Position numbers and translations under genes: made by a program. 64,000 bases of DNA, taken from NCBI RefSeq assembly GCF_038595005.1, contig NZ_CP151997.1, positions 186,001-250,000 on the forward strand. Reading direction: 5' to 3'. The notes below the pieces were generated by a model. The model made no database searches and was not told where the DNA came from. It was given only the letters and a program-made list of their open reading frames with translations. The DNA comes from Chryseomicrobium sp. FSL W7-1435. Its GTDB lineage: Bacteria; Bacillota; Bacilli; Bacillales_A; Planococcaceae. Positions 40,984-49,354 of the stretch are shown piece by piece (position 1 is the first letter of the stretch; the number at the start of each line of letters is the position of its first letter).

Positions 40984-41809
40984 AACTATTCAAACTGTAT
41001 GTATAGTACTCCTGCGCATGGTGGACTTTGAACCCAACAGACTCGTACAAGCGCAGTGCATGCGCGTTTGTCGCTTCGACCTCTAAATGGACCGAGTATC
41101 CTGCTTCACTTTGGTCTTTCACAACCCTGCGAAGGACATTGCGGCCGATTCCTTTTCCTTGGTGTTCAGGTAAAATTGCAAACCCGTAGATCCACGCTTG
41201 GTCTTCTTCTCGCTTCACGCGCACTTTCCCAACCGGTTCTCCTTCCACCTCAATCATCCACAAATCTGTGTCCGGTTCCGCGGTGATGCGTCCTTCTGTT
41301 GCGAGTGAATCTTCCCGTGTCAGTCCAAATGCTTTGATATCCAGTTGCACACGAAGTTCTCTATCTCTGTCTTCCGCAGGTCGCAGTGTAAACCCTGTTG
41401 CTTCCGGTAATTCAACTGGCTGCCACTGCATTTGATGTTCAGTGAACGAGTAGATAGCTCCTTTCATTTGTAAGAATGCTTTTGCTGCTTCAGAAGAAGC
41501 CGGTGCATTCATTAAGATTTTTGTGAATCCGAGTTTCGATACGGTCGACATCACTTCATCAAACAGGCGTGTAAAATGACCCTCACGACGAGAGTTCGGC
41601 TTTACCATTCCTGTGACTTCTACAGTAGACCCAAAACCATAGAGCCCAAGAAACGCTACGAGTTCGTCGTTTTCATAATGGAGAAAATCATACTCATTGG
41701 ATTCTCGATCTTCGAGCATCTCCCAGTTCAGTTTCATCTCAAGGTTGTCATGAGCTTCCACTTCTTTTTGCAATGCCTTGATGGCTTTTAATTCTTCCAG
41801 CGTCCTCAT
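40982..41809 (-). CDS. Tandem GNAT acetyltransferase
   Basis: A 275-residue protein with two GNAT domains. The first (about 1-130) is degenerate; 'RREGHFTRLFDEVMS' is its CoA loop. The second (about 140-275) is complete with 'ILPEHQGKGIGRNVLRRVV' and 'ATNAHALRLYESVGFKVHH'. Substrate unknown. The ATG at 41809 overlaps the Nudix stop (ATGA), so the two are coupled, and AAGGAGG lies upstream. Confidence 0.83.
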   Translation of the reverse strand: MRTLEELKAIKALQKEVEAHDNLEMKLNWEMLEDRESNEYDFLHYENDELVAFLGLYGFGSTVEVTGMVKPNSRREGHFTRLFDEVMSTVSKLGFTKILMNAPASSEAAKAFLQMKGAIYSFTEHQMQWQPVELPEATGFTLRPAEDRDRELRVQLDIKAFGLTREDSLATEGRITAEPDTDLWMIEVEGEPVGKVRVKREEDQAWIYGFAILPEHQGKGIGRNVLRRVVKDQSEAGYSVHLEVEATNAHALRLYESVGFKVHHAQEYYTYSLNS

Positions 41810-42339
41810 GGTGTCTTTCCTCCTTGTTTCCATCTCACTAGTTCTTGCAAAACGCTGTTTTCACGTTCGATGTAGAAATTCTTAAACGGGTCGATGGGAA
41901 TCGCCTTGTTCGCTTCAATCGCTGCTTCTGGCGTGATCCATACTCTATGAAAACCTTCTCGTATTTCCTTTTCTGTTAACTTTACGGGCTGTTGTTCCCA
42001 TGAGTTCAAATGGACATTGTAATACGGAGACCTTAAGTGATACCAAGCGCCTTTTTGAATCCGGTCGGGGTGCGCTTGTACGGCCTGGCCTGCCAGTTCC
42101 CGAATCACGAAATCTGTATATCCTGTCTCTTCAATCAGCTCTCGTGCAAGTGCCTGCTTGTCACTCTCTCCTGCCTCCACACCTCCCCCAGGAAACTTGT
42201 AGTCTCCGCGGTTCGATTTCATCATAAGTAAGTTCTGACCATTCCAGATGATTGCGCGAACTCCGGTGCGGGAAATCACTTTTACATTTGCCGGAATAGA
42301 ATTTCCCAACGTAATTTCAAATTTAGTAGTAGTTTTCAT
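41806..42339 (-). CDS. Nudix hydrolase
   Basis: A 177-residue Nudix protein with a full box in 'GGGVEAGESDKQALAREL' followed by 'IEETGY' (about 51-74). 'TGVRAIIWNGQNLLMMKSNRGDYKFPGGG' (about 25-53) is the usual strand pair before it. The substrate is unknown; it sits in an operon with a tandem GNAT. This is the second Nudix gene in the window, with only distant similarity to that at 24052. Confidence 0.85.
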   Translation of the reverse strand: MKTTTKFEITLGNSIPANVKVISRTGVRAIIWNGQNLLMMKSNRGDYKFPGGGVEAGESDKQALARELIEETGYTDFVIRELAGQAVQAHPDRIQKGAWYHLRSPYYNVHLNSWEQQPVKLTEKEIREGFHRVWITPEAAIEANKAIPIDPFKNFYIERENSVLQELVRWKQGGKTP

Positions 42340-42387
42340 AGTTGCATTCCTTCCCTATGACCTGGTCTCAAGTTCCCCGTGGAACAA

Positions 42388-42963
42388 CTAGTCATTTAAA
42401 TTGGCTGGTTGTAAATTAATGATTTTCACGAGTTGTTCGTTCATTTCCTGGGCAGATGCTTCGAAACCATGTTGATACCAGTGCAAAATCATCCCGATGA
42501 TCGCATTCGCTTGATAGGCACAATACAAATCTCGCTGAATCTCTGGATGATTCCAGGAAGTCGCATGGTCATTTAAAAACAACTTCCGAACTTCATCAAA
42601 CAGCAAGTAGTAATACAAAAGAGGAACTCGCTTGGAAAACACAATCGTGTAAAAAGACTCGTAGTTCTTAATGTGATGGAAAATCCGGATAGTGGACGGA
42701 TCCAATTCTGATGTTTTCACGACAGATACATGGCGGTACGGCTCTTCATAGGATTTTGCGAGGTCCGCTGTGATTTCCCGGAAGTATTCCTCGAACACAT
42801 CATTGATTTCTTGGTAATGAAGATAAAACGTTCCGCGGTTAATCTTGGCTTGTTGGCAAAGTTCTGTGATGGTAATTTTTTCGAGCGGCTTTGTTTTTAA
42901 CAATGCAACTAGTCCTGCATGCAAAGCATCTTTTGTTTTGAGAACACGTAGATCCGTTTTCAT
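42388..42963 (-). CDS. TetR-family regulator
   Basis: A 191-residue TetR protein with the N-terminal helix-turn-helix 'ITITELCQQAKINRGTFYLH' (about 31-50) and a C-terminal helical ligand domain (TetR_C_33-like, 'FYTIVFSKRVPLLYYYLLF'). It diverges from an SDR gene, which it probably controls through the palindrome at 43069. The ATG at 42963 has GAGGAGG about 12 bases upstream. Confidence 0.87.
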   Translation of the reverse strand: MKTDLRVLKTKDALHAGLVALLKTKPLEKITITELCQQAKINRGTFYLHYQEINDVFEEYFREITADLAKSYEEPYRHVSVVKTSELDPSTIRIFHHIKNYESFYTIVFSKRVPLLYYYLLFDEVRKLFLNDHATSWNHPEIQRDLYCAYQANAIIGMILHWYQHGFEASAQEMNEQLVKIINLQPANLND

Positions 42964-43035
42964 TTTTTGTTCACTTCCTCCTCGACACATTTATGCGTTT
43001 TGTTCATTAGTAAACAGAATCTTATTTTTTGATTA

Positions 43036-43064
43036 TTGTGGCAATTCATTGTTCCTAGTATACT
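43036..43064 (+). promoter_or_regulatory. Promoter of the SDR gene
   Basis: TTGTGG, a 17-base spacer and TATACT, ending 57 bases before the SDR start. Confidence 0.5.
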
Positions 43065-43068
43065 TTTT

Positions 43069-43086
43069 ATTAAACAGGTGTTCAAT
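43069..43086 (+). promoter_or_regulatory. Probable TetR operator
   Basis: ATTAAACA GG TGTTCAAT, an 18-base palindrome with one mismatch, placed right after the -10 element of the SDR promoter. A repressor bound here would block transcription. The divergent TetR gene makes it the likely binder. Confidence 0.55.
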
Positions 43087-43121
43087 AATTATCTTAAAAT
43101 AAGACTGGGGAGGACACACAC

Positions 43122-43880
43122 ATGCGTTTACAAGACAAAGTGGCCATCGTAACAGGCGCTGCTTCCGGAATGGGGAAAGCGATTGCGGAAGCGTATGCGA
43201 AACAAGGAGCAAAAGTTGTAGTCTCGGATTTGAATGGTGAAGGTGCTGAGGCAGTAGCAAAAGCGATTCAAGAAAGCGGTGGCGAAGCATTTTCGATTCA
43301 AACGAACGTGGCAGAGAGTGCAGATCTGGATAAATTGTTCGAAGAAACCGTTGCGAACTATGGGCATCTTGATATTCTCGTGAACAACGCGGGCATCATG
43401 GATGGCATGGAACCTGTTGGGGAAATTGAAGACGCACGGTGGGACCGCGTATTCGCAATCAATACAACAGCGGTCATGCGGGCATCTCGTCTAGCAGTGA
43501 ACCACTTCTTAGAACGCGGTCATGGTGTAATCATTAACAATAGTTCAGTCGGCGGATTGTATGGAGCACGTGCTGGGGCTGCTTATGTGGCATCGAAACA
43601 TGCGGTCGTTGGTCTAACGAAAAATACAGCGTTTATGTATGCGAATAAAAACATTCGGTGCAATGGTATCGCTCCAGGTGGCGTCGAGACTAATATCGGT
43701 TCTTCGATGACAAGCTTGAGCGAGTACGGAATGGGTCGCCAACAACTGGGAATGGCTATCAATCCGCGCATGGGGAAACCAGAAGAAATTGCGCAACTTG
43801 CGGTGTTCTTAGGGTCAGACGAGTCGAGCTTTGTAAACGGACAAGTCATTGCAGCAGATTCTGGTTGGACAGCTTACTAA
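43122..43880 (+). CDS. Short-chain dehydrogenase/reductase (FabG-like)
   Basis: A 252-residue classical SDR: 'VTGAASGMGKAIAEAYAKQG' for NAD(P), 'NNAGIMDG', catalytic Ser in 'INNSSVGGLYG' and 'AAYVASKHAVVG' with the Tyr-Lys pair. The first residues suit an NAD-dependent enzyme (Asp about 36 in 'VVSDLNGEG'). Substrate unknown. It is under the TetR-type operator described, so an inducible role toward some small ligand is likely. Confidence 0.88.
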   Translation: MRLQDKVAIVTGAASGMGKAIAEAYAKQGAKVVVSDLNGEGAEAVAKAIQESGGEAFSIQTNVAESADLDKLFEETVANYGHLDILVNNAGIMDGMEPVGEIEDARWDRVFAINTTAVMRASRLAVNHFLERGHGVIINNSSVGGLYGARAGAAYVASKHAVVGLTKNTAFMYANKNIRCNGIAPGGVETNIGSSMTSLSEYGMGRQQLGMAINPRMGKPEEIAQLAVFLGSDESSFVNGQVIAADSGWTAY

Positions 43881-43895
43881 TTTATAGTCACTTTC

Positions 43896-43932
43896 ACCAA
43901 CCTTCAGAGGTTTTCTGGGGGTTGGTTTTTTG
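43896..43932 (+). terminator. Terminator of the SDR gene
   Basis: Stem ACCAACC / GGTTGGT with an inner AACCTC / GGGG loop and TTTTTT. Confidence 0.8.
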
Positions 43933-44022
43933 TTTGTAAAGTTCTTGCTAGCAAGAACTTTGAGCAAATTAAGGTTTGTGCCCTCAGTCATATTATGGAA
44001 ACTAATTCGTCCTACTCCTACC

Positions 44023-44055
44023 AAAAAAGCACCGAACCCTAAAAGATTCGGCGCT
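44023..44055 (-). terminator. Terminator of the GNAT gene
   Basis: Minus-strand stem AGCgCCGAA / TTCGGtGCT and a T6 run. Bases 43933-44022 hold no gene. Confidence 0.8.
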
Positions 44056-44063
44056 CTGCTTCC

Positions 44064-44468
44064 CTATTTTCCTGCTTGTCGGTCATAATTTCGGATGTGC
44101 ATACTATTCCCTCGCACCATACCGAACTTTTCATAATACGCGACTAAATCATCGTCGCAAGCTAAATCAATCATATAGAGGTGACGCAGTTCTGCAAACA
44201 TTCGCTTCACTAGTTCTTTTCCAATCCCTTGGTCTTTATAAGATGGAGTCACTTCTAGAAATGGAATGTAGGCAGACAATACGCCGTCACTTACGGCTGT
44301 GATGAAGCCAACCACGCGGTCTGTATCCGGTTCGATTGCGATCACGGCATGGCTACTGTTTTGTAAGAGCTTCACGTGTGTTTCCGCGCTCGGCGGGTTC
44401 GGCCATCCCTCAAAGAATTCCGCGAGCTGCTCGGGCTTTAGTGCATCGACATTTGTAGAATAGTTCAT
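44064..44468 (-). CDS. GNAT family N-acetyltransferase
   Basis: A 134-residue single GNAT domain. 'PFLEVTPSYKDQGIGKELVKRM' (about 69-90) carries the R/QxxGxG/A acetyl-CoA loop in the form DQGIGK. 'DDDLVAYYEKFGM' is the typical end. Acceptor unknown. AAGGAGAGAG precedes the ATG. Confidence 0.85.
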   Translation of the reverse strand: MNYSTNVDALKPEQLAEFFEGWPNPPSAETHVKLLQNSSHAVIAIEPDTDRVVGFITAVSDGVLSAYIPFLEVTPSYKDQGIGKELVKRMFAELRHLYMIDLACDDDLVAYYEKFGMVRGNSMHIRNYDRQAGK

Positions 44469-44657
44469 TGTTTCTCTCTCCTTTTCATTGACCTCTGAAA
44501 ACGAGTGGGAATCAATTGTACAACAACATAACTTCTCCTACTTTCTTTTTAAATCGTTTGTTTTCCTTATGTTACCATACAGCAATTCCTTGTCGACCCT
44601 ATTCCTCAAATAAGTATGTTATTATCTAAGTAATCAAACAATTCAAGGAGGCTCATC

Positions 44658-45440
44658 ATGAATTTAGGACTGACAGATAAAGTGGCGCTCATTACGGGTG
44701 GTAGTAAAGGTATTGGATTCCAGACAGCTCTTGATCTTTCTGCTGAAGGTGCGCATGTCGCAATCGTCGCACGTAGCGAAGAACATTTGCAGAAAGCCAA
44801 GGACGAAATTAAGGAGAAGACAGGGCGTGAGGTACTTACTATTTCAGCGGATGTCTCACAAGAAAGTGAGTGTAAACGTGCAGTGGACGAGGCAGTCGCA
44901 CACTTTGGGAAGTTACATATTTTAGTTAACAACGCAGGTACTGCAGCGGCAAAGGCGTTTGAAGATGTCGACGGTGAAGCGTGGCAGAATGACTTGGACC
45001 TTAAGCTTGGTGGAACCATCCACTGTTCCCGTTACGCAATCCCACACATGAAAGAACAAGGAGGCGGGGCTATCGTCAATTTGGCAGCAGTCGTAGCAAA
45101 GACGCCGCCAGCAAACAGTCTCCCCTCTTCCGTCAGTCGTTCAGCCGGTCTTGCACTGACACAGGCGATGAGTAAAGATCTTGGCAAGCACAATATTCGC
45201 GTGAATGCTGTGTGTATCGGTTTGATCCGCAGTGACCAGATTGAAAAAATGTGGCAAAACAATCGCCCAGACCTTACATGGGATGAGTTCTCGCATGAGA
45301 CCGGTAAAGGCATCCCGCTCGGCCGAATCGGTGACACTCAGGAAGCTTCTAACGTCATCACGTTCCTCGTCTCAGACGCTGCTTCTTATGTTACGGGCAC
45401 GTCTGTCAACATTGATGGTGGTTCTGGAAACGCTCTATAA
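44658..45440 (+). CDS. SDR family protein lacking the catalytic Ser-Tyr-Lys
   Basis: A 260-residue FabG-like SDR. The nucleotide site 'ITGGSKGIGFQTALDLSAEG' and 'VNNAGTAAAKAF' are normal. Where the catalytic Ser should be the chain reads 'VNLAAVVAKTP', and where YxxxK is expected it reads 'SLPSSVSRSAGLAL', so Ser, Tyr and Lys are replaced by Ala, Ser and Arg. A group of SDR proteins with PxxVxR in place of YxxxK exists in my memory, so this need not be a dead gene, but its chemistry is unclear. Ribosome site AAGGAGG and normal length argue against decay. Confidence 0.82.
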   Translation: MNLGLTDKVALITGGSKGIGFQTALDLSAEGAHVAIVARSEEHLQKAKDEIKEKTGREVLTISADVSQESECKRAVDEAVAHFGKLHILVNNAGTAAAKAFEDVDGEAWQNDLDLKLGGTIHCSRYAIPHMKEQGGGAIVNLAAVVAKTPPANSLPSSVSRSAGLALTQAMSKDLGKHNIRVNAVCIGLIRSDQIEKMWQNNRPDLTWDEFSHETGKGIPLGRIGDTQEASNVITFLVSDAASYVTGTSVNIDGGSGNAL

Positions 45441-45446
45441 AAAAAT

Positions 45447-45520
45447 GACCCCTGGATTTGTCTCAAACACTAAGGATACTTACTTAGTCATGAGACAACC
45501 CCAGGGGTCTAAGTTTTATT
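45447..45520. terminator. Long bidirectional terminator hairpin
   Basis: Outer stem GACCCCTGG / CCAGGGGTC and inner TTGTCTCA / TGAGACAA, with A-run and T-run flanks, between the SDR and ABC operon ends. Confidence 0.85.
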
Positions 45521-46262
45521 AACTCTTCGCTTCCCTCAAGTAACGCGGATAGGCAAGTAGAGCTAGTGTACTACAGGCAATTCCAAATCCGACGAGGACT
45601 GCAAGCGACTGCCATACGTCTAGAAGTGAACCTTGATTAAGAAGTACAGTTTTATATCCTTCGAGAGCCCAGTAGTGCGGTAAGAACTGCGCGATGTTCT
45701 GCATCACTTCCGGCATAAATTCGATGGGCATCCAAAGTCCACCGAGCATTGCGCCACCAAGTGCAATCACTTGGGTGAGGGCAATCCCCATGTTTTCTGT
45801 TTTGGCGAGGACCGCCATCGCCATTCCACAGCCTGTGGCAACAAGCGCAAGTCCGACCGATAGGGCTGCAAGGGCAACCGGGTCTCCCAGTGGTAAGTCA
45901 TACGCCATGACTCCAAATCCAAACAAGACTACAATCTGCAGCAACACTACGGCCATAAATGGCAACCATTTCCCGGCAAAATACTCTAGCCGACTTAAGG
46001 GGGTGCTCGCTAGACGAGCAGCCATCCCGCTGTCTCGATCTTTGATAAAGGCAATGACGATTGAAATCATGATATAGAAGGAGAACATCACTGTATAGCC
46101 AGGCACTATCTGCACGACAAGTTGCTCAGGGTCTGCTCCCATGCTCTCACCAAACAATGTGATAAAACCTACAATAAAGATAATGGGTAGCAAGAATGTC
46201 CAGAACCATAAACCCTTATCTTTCGTTTTCTTTTTCAGCTCTAGGAGTGCAATTGCCGTCAT
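45519..46262 (-). CDS. ABC-2 type permease of the LytTR operon
   Basis: A 247-residue ABC-2 permease with six membrane helices and 'YFAGKWLPFMAVVLLQIVVLF' in the centre; 'LGGAMLGGLWMPIEFMPEVM' is the typical ABC-2 membrane motif. Overlaps the ATPase stop by four bases. An exporter of unknown substrate; drug or lipid export is common in the family. Confidence 0.87.
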   Translation of the reverse strand: MTAIALLELKKKTKDKGLWFWTFLLPIIFIVGFITLFGESMGADPEQLVVQIVPGYTVMFSFYIMISIVIAFIKDRDSGMAARLASTPLSRLEYFAGKWLPFMAVVLLQIVVLFGFGVMAYDLPLGDPVALAALSVGLALVATGCGMAMAVLAKTENMGIALTQVIALGGAMLGGLWMPIEFMPEVMQNIAQFLPHYWALEGYKTVLLNQGSLLDVWQSLAVLVGFGIACSTLALLAYPRYLREAKS

Positions 46263-47188
46263 CGTAAGGCCTCCATTTCGGTATCTCGCAACGGCGAGCC
46301 AGTCAATTTGATAAAGATGTCTTCAAGCTTTGCTTGGCTTAGTTCCAGACGTTCTGGCACAATTGATCTTTCAGACAGATGATGAGCTAAGCGTTCAAGT
46401 GTCTGCATAGGTTCAGAACTTTCAATCCTATAGCCCGCTGTATGCTCGGAAACCCCTTCAAATGCCGTCAATAGGTCACGTGACACTTGTTTACCTTCTA
46501 AATAAATGGAAGAGTTGCGATGACGAGCCAGCACTTCTCTCATTTCTCCCTGCTCCACAACCTTCCCATGATCAATAAATCCGATTGCGTCGCAAAGTTG
46601 TTCTACTTCCTCCATATAATGACTGGAATAAATAATGGTTTTCCCAGTCCCTTTTAACTCATGAATCAGCTCAAATATTGCTCGACGTGATTGAGGATCT
46701 ACACCCACAGTCGGTTCGTCCAGAATGATAATATCGGGGTCATGGAGAAGCGCACAGCCGATGTTCAACCGTCGCTTCATCCCTCCTGAAAACGTGGAAA
46801 CTAGTGCCTTTTCACGTCCTTGCAAATTAATCAACTCTAGTACCTGTTGAATACGTTCGTTTAAGTGTGAACGTTCCATTCTATACAGCCGACCAAATAA
46901 CAAAAGGTTATCGCGTGCCGTTAATGTTTCTTCTAAACAAATGTCTTGTGGAACGTACCCAATGCGCCGTTTGAGAGCTTGCAAGTTGTGTTGAAAAGGC
47001 ACTTCATTAATAAGGACCTGCCCTTGATAGTCTTCTAAAATGCCCACCAAAATTTTCATCAGTGTTGACTTCCCCGCACCATTGGGTCCTACTAAACCAA
47101 AGCAACTTCCCTTTGGAATGGTGAGATCTACATTTTGCAAAGCTGTTTGTTTGCCATAGGATTTGTTCACATTACGTAGTTGGATCAT
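46259..47188 (-). CDS. ABC transporter ATP-binding protein of the LytTR operon
   Basis: A 309-residue ATPase: Walker A 'GPNGAGKSTLMKIL', signature 'TFSGGMKRRLNIGCALL', Walker B 'IIILDEPTVGVDPQSR' and an H loop 'YSSHYM'. The C-terminal 90 residues are the usual drug-exporter extension. It follows the DUF3021 gene by 12 bases. Confidence 0.9.
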   Translation of the reverse strand: MIQLRNVNKSYGKQTALQNVDLTIPKGSCFGLVGPNGAGKSTLMKILVGILEDYQGQVLINEVPFQHNLQALKRRIGYVPQDICLEETLTARDNLLLFGRLYRMERSHLNERIQQVLELINLQGREKALVSTFSGGMKRRLNIGCALLHDPDIIILDEPTVGVDPQSRRAIFELIHELKGTGKTIIYSSHYMEEVEQLCDAIGFIDHGKVVEQGEMREVLARHRNSSIYLEGKQVSRDLLTAFEGVSEHTAGYRIESSEPMQTLERLAHHLSERSIVPERLELSQAKLEDIFIKLTGSPLRDTEMEALR

Positions 47189-47200
47189 TTGTGTTCCTCC

Positions 47201-47614
47201 CTATTTTCTTTTTTGAAGGGACTGATTCATCCGTTTTTCAAGCTGTTTAAAGTAGCTGTACCAACCGAACCAGTTGAGAATATAAGTACCTGTGAAAAAC
47301 AACCAACCAATCCAAAGCGATTGTGGGTTCACTGGGATCCATCCCGTCAGCCACGTAAATACAGGGAACAATACGATAATGGATGCTGTGTAATGAACGA
47401 TTGTCTGCTTCAACATACTCCAATCCTCGATTTCGAATAGCAAAGCCGAAATACTGAAATAGGCACCTATCAACATGCTGCCAAAGAGATTCAGAGCAAT
47501 GAGACGGGCAGGAACTACTTCAGTACCATCGTTGAGTAGTAGTAATGCGACTAGTGTTACAACTGCACCGACACCAAATCCCCCAAAGATTCGAATGACA
47601 AGTTTACTCACCAC
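47201..47614 (-). CDS. DUF3021 family membrane protein
   Basis: A 137-residue protein with four membrane helices, ending in a basic tail ('QLEKRMNQSLQKRK'). DUF3021 genes nearly always follow a LytTR regulator gene, as here, and are thought to sense or restrain it in the membrane. The start is a GTG inside the end of the LytTR gene (47614 or 47611), behind AAGGGGG. Confidence 0.78.
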   Translation of the reverse strand: MVSKLVIRIFGGFGVGAVVTLVALLLLNDGTEVVPARLIALNLFGSMLIGAYFSISALLFEIEDWSMLKQTIVHYTASIIVLFPVFTWLTGWIPVNPQSLWIGWLFFTGTYILNWFGWYSYFKQLEKRMNQSLQKRK

Positions 47615-48083
47615 GACTTCCACCCCCTTCGACCAATTGATTGCGTAGATGGTGCACATAACTTCTAGTGACGTATTCTTTAGTGCCCGATTTGAAAAAT
47701 ACGCAGAGATTGCCGTTGAACGATAGCTCAAACCGATCAATACGGTCCATGTTGCCAATTACCGACTTGGAGAATCGAATGAACCCATAATTCCCTAAAA
47801 ACTCTTCTAGCTCATACAGTTTCAACTTAAGTTCTAACGAGCCAGTTGCGGTTTGGGCAAACACTTTTCTGTTGGCAGAATAGACGAAATCAATGTCTTG
47901 TGGCTGCAAGATGATGGAACGTTCTCCCTCTGTTGCAACGAGGCGCTTCGGCGTGGCATCCATTTTTTCTAGCTCTTTCAGGTGGCGGACGATAGCTTCC
48001 ACTTCAGGTGTCCATTCGCTTGCTTGAATAGTAATCACAGGTGTGTCCTCATGTTGAGGATCAATGTCAATTTTAATTTTCAT
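47604..48083 (-). CDS. LytTR-domain transcriptional regulator
   Basis: A 159-residue protein whose C-terminal 100 residues form a LytTR DNA-binding domain ('DIDFVYSANRKVFAQT', 'YELEEFLGNYGFIRFSKSVIGN'). The N-terminal 55 residues are a short acidic segment without a receiver domain. It heads the operon LytTR-DUF3021-ATPase-permease and probably regulates it. The upstream region 48084-48200 contains several AACTT-type half sites on the minus strand, which may be its targets. Confidence 0.85.
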   Translation of the reverse strand: MKIKIDIDPQHEDTPVITIQASEWTPEVEAIVRHLKELEKMDATPKRLVATEGERSIILQPQDIDFVYSANRKVFAQTATGSLELKLKLYELEEFLGNYGFIRFSKSVIGNMDRIDRFELSFNGNLCVFFKSGTKEYVTRSYVHHLRNQLVEGGGSRGE

Positions 48084-48305
48084 TGGGCCTCCCTTTCTTT
48101 TACCTAGTGTACGTCAAGTTATGTAAGTTGCCGCCAGTCCTTGTTCAACATGTCACTTGGCATGACTAAGTTGTAGAATTTTCAGTGCAAACTGCAGACT
48201 ATATACTAGTGAATTGGCTATTTTCCTCTATTATCCTGCACGTTATGTTAGAAGGACAGCACAAATAACCAACGTTCATGGAAACTATACCTTCGCAGTC
48301 AACGC

Positions 48306-48338
48306 AAAAAAACCGAGCAAGGGACATCCCTTGCTCGG
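48306..48338 (-). terminator. Terminator of ohr
   Basis: Minus-strand stem CCGAGCAAGGG / CCCTTGCTCGG with a 4-base loop and a T7 run. Bases 48084-48305 hold only the LytTR promoter region. Confidence 0.9.
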
Positions 48339-48353
48339 CATTTCATCTCTTTA

Positions 48354-48770
48354 TTAAGCTGTTTTCACTGTAAAATCAACCTCGACGTTGTTGCGGATGG
48401 CATTTGAGAATGGGCAAATTTTGTGTGCTTCTTCTACTAACATTTCCGCAGTTTCTTGATCGACACCTTGGATTGTGATGATCATCTCTACAGAAATGGC
48501 ATAACCCGCTTCACCTTTGTTTAAAGAAACATGAGAAGTGATTTCAGAACCTGCTACTTGCGCTTTCTTTTGCATCGCTACGATGTTAAGAGCTGAATCG
48601 AAACAAGCAGAATACGCACCTGCGAATAATTCTTCTGGCGTCGTCTTCCCTGTCATGTCTACTCCTGGCATTGGCATCCCTAAATTTAAATCATATGTTC
48701 CGCTCTCTGAAGCCACGCGACCCTGACGACCTCCGACAGCTGTTGCTGTAGATGTAAATAATTTTTGCAT
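48354..48770 (-). CDS. ohr: Organic hydroperoxide resistance protein Ohr
   Basis: A 138-residue OsmC/Ohr peroxidase. The two redox cysteines are in 'AYSACFDSALNIVA' and 'AHKICPFSNAIRNN'. It reduces organic hydroperoxides to alcohols with lipoylated-protein or thiol reductants in the cytoplasm. Divergent from ohrR across 103 bases with an OhrR-like operator, so it should be induced by hydroperoxides. Confidence 0.95.
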   Translation of the reverse strand: MQKLFTSTATAVGGRQGRVASESGTYDLNLGMPMPGVDMTGKTTPEELFAGAYSACFDSALNIVAMQKKAQVAGSEITSHVSLNKGEAGYAISVEMIITIQGVDQETAEMLVEEAHKICPFSNAIRNNVEVDFTVKTA

Positions 48771-48806
48771 AGTAGTTCCTCCTCAAATTTTCTGCTATAA
48801 TTAAGT

Positions 48807-48838
48807 AGTATACAATTTAATTTTACACAATTAAAATA
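48807..48838. promoter_or_regulatory. OhrR-like operator
   Basis: AGTATACAATTTAATTTTAC and ACAATTAAAATAAA form two AT-rich inverted repeats around TACAATT, close to the known OhrR site of B. subtilis (TACAATTAAATTGTA). It lies in the shared ohr/ohrR promoter region. Confidence 0.6.
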
Positions 48839-48873
48839 AACTTGCAACGAATATGCACAAGGAGGAATTTGAA

Positions 48874-49317
48874 ATGGATGCTCTTCATCTCTCGAATCAG
48901 CTCTGCTTCCCGTTCTACGCAGTTTCTAAAGAGATCACGAAACGCTACCGACCTTTGCTTGAGCCCTTACACCTGACCTATCCTCAATACCTTGTCATGC
49001 TCGTGCTTTGGGAAACTGACCAGGTCTCATTAAAAACCATCGGCCTTCGTCTCCACTTAGATTCAGGTACCCTTACTCCACTGATTAATAAACTCATTTC
49101 ACAGGGTTACCTTGAAAAAGCACGAAACCCACATGATGAACGGCAACTCGTCATCCAATTGACTGCTACGGGTCGTTCGCTTGAGGAGAAAGCGGCAGAC
49201 ATTCCCGAAAAAGTCGTCACGATCCTAGGATTGACTGAACAAGAATACTTTGCTTATCAGAAAATGCTCGTGAATCTTTCTACCAAGCTTGGACTTGTTA
49301 ATGAAGCAACTTTTTAA
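48874..49317 (+). CDS. ohrR: OhrR, MarR-family hydroperoxide sensor
   Basis: A 147-residue MarR protein. The N-terminal 'LSNQLCFPFYAVSKEITK' holds the reactive Cys (about 11) that organic hydroperoxides oxidise in OhrR proteins, and 'RLHLDSGTLTPLINKL' is the recognition helix. No second conserved Cys was seen, so it is of the one-Cys type as in B. subtilis. The start at 48874 follows AAGGAGG; the frame from 48853 is too long. Confidence 0.92.
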   Translation: MDALHLSNQLCFPFYAVSKEITKRYRPLLEPLHLTYPQYLVMLVLWETDQVSLKTIGLRLHLDSGTLTPLINKLISQGYLEKARNPHDERQLVIQLTATGRSLEEKAADIPEKVVTILGLTEQEYFAYQKMLVNLSTKLGLVNEATF

Positions 49318-49318
49318 A

Positions 49319-49350
49319 CGCCTCCGTCCTTAAGTTCAGGGACGAGGCGC
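49319..49350 (+). terminator. Terminator after ohrR
   Basis: Stem CGCCTC-GTCC / GGAC-GAGGCG with a weak T tail. Confidence 0.6.
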
Positions 49351-49354
49351 TTCT

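Noticed and set aside
44658-45440. Frameshifted SDR gene
   Set aside because: The frame is continuous and the flanking motifs are in register; only catalytic residues are replaced.
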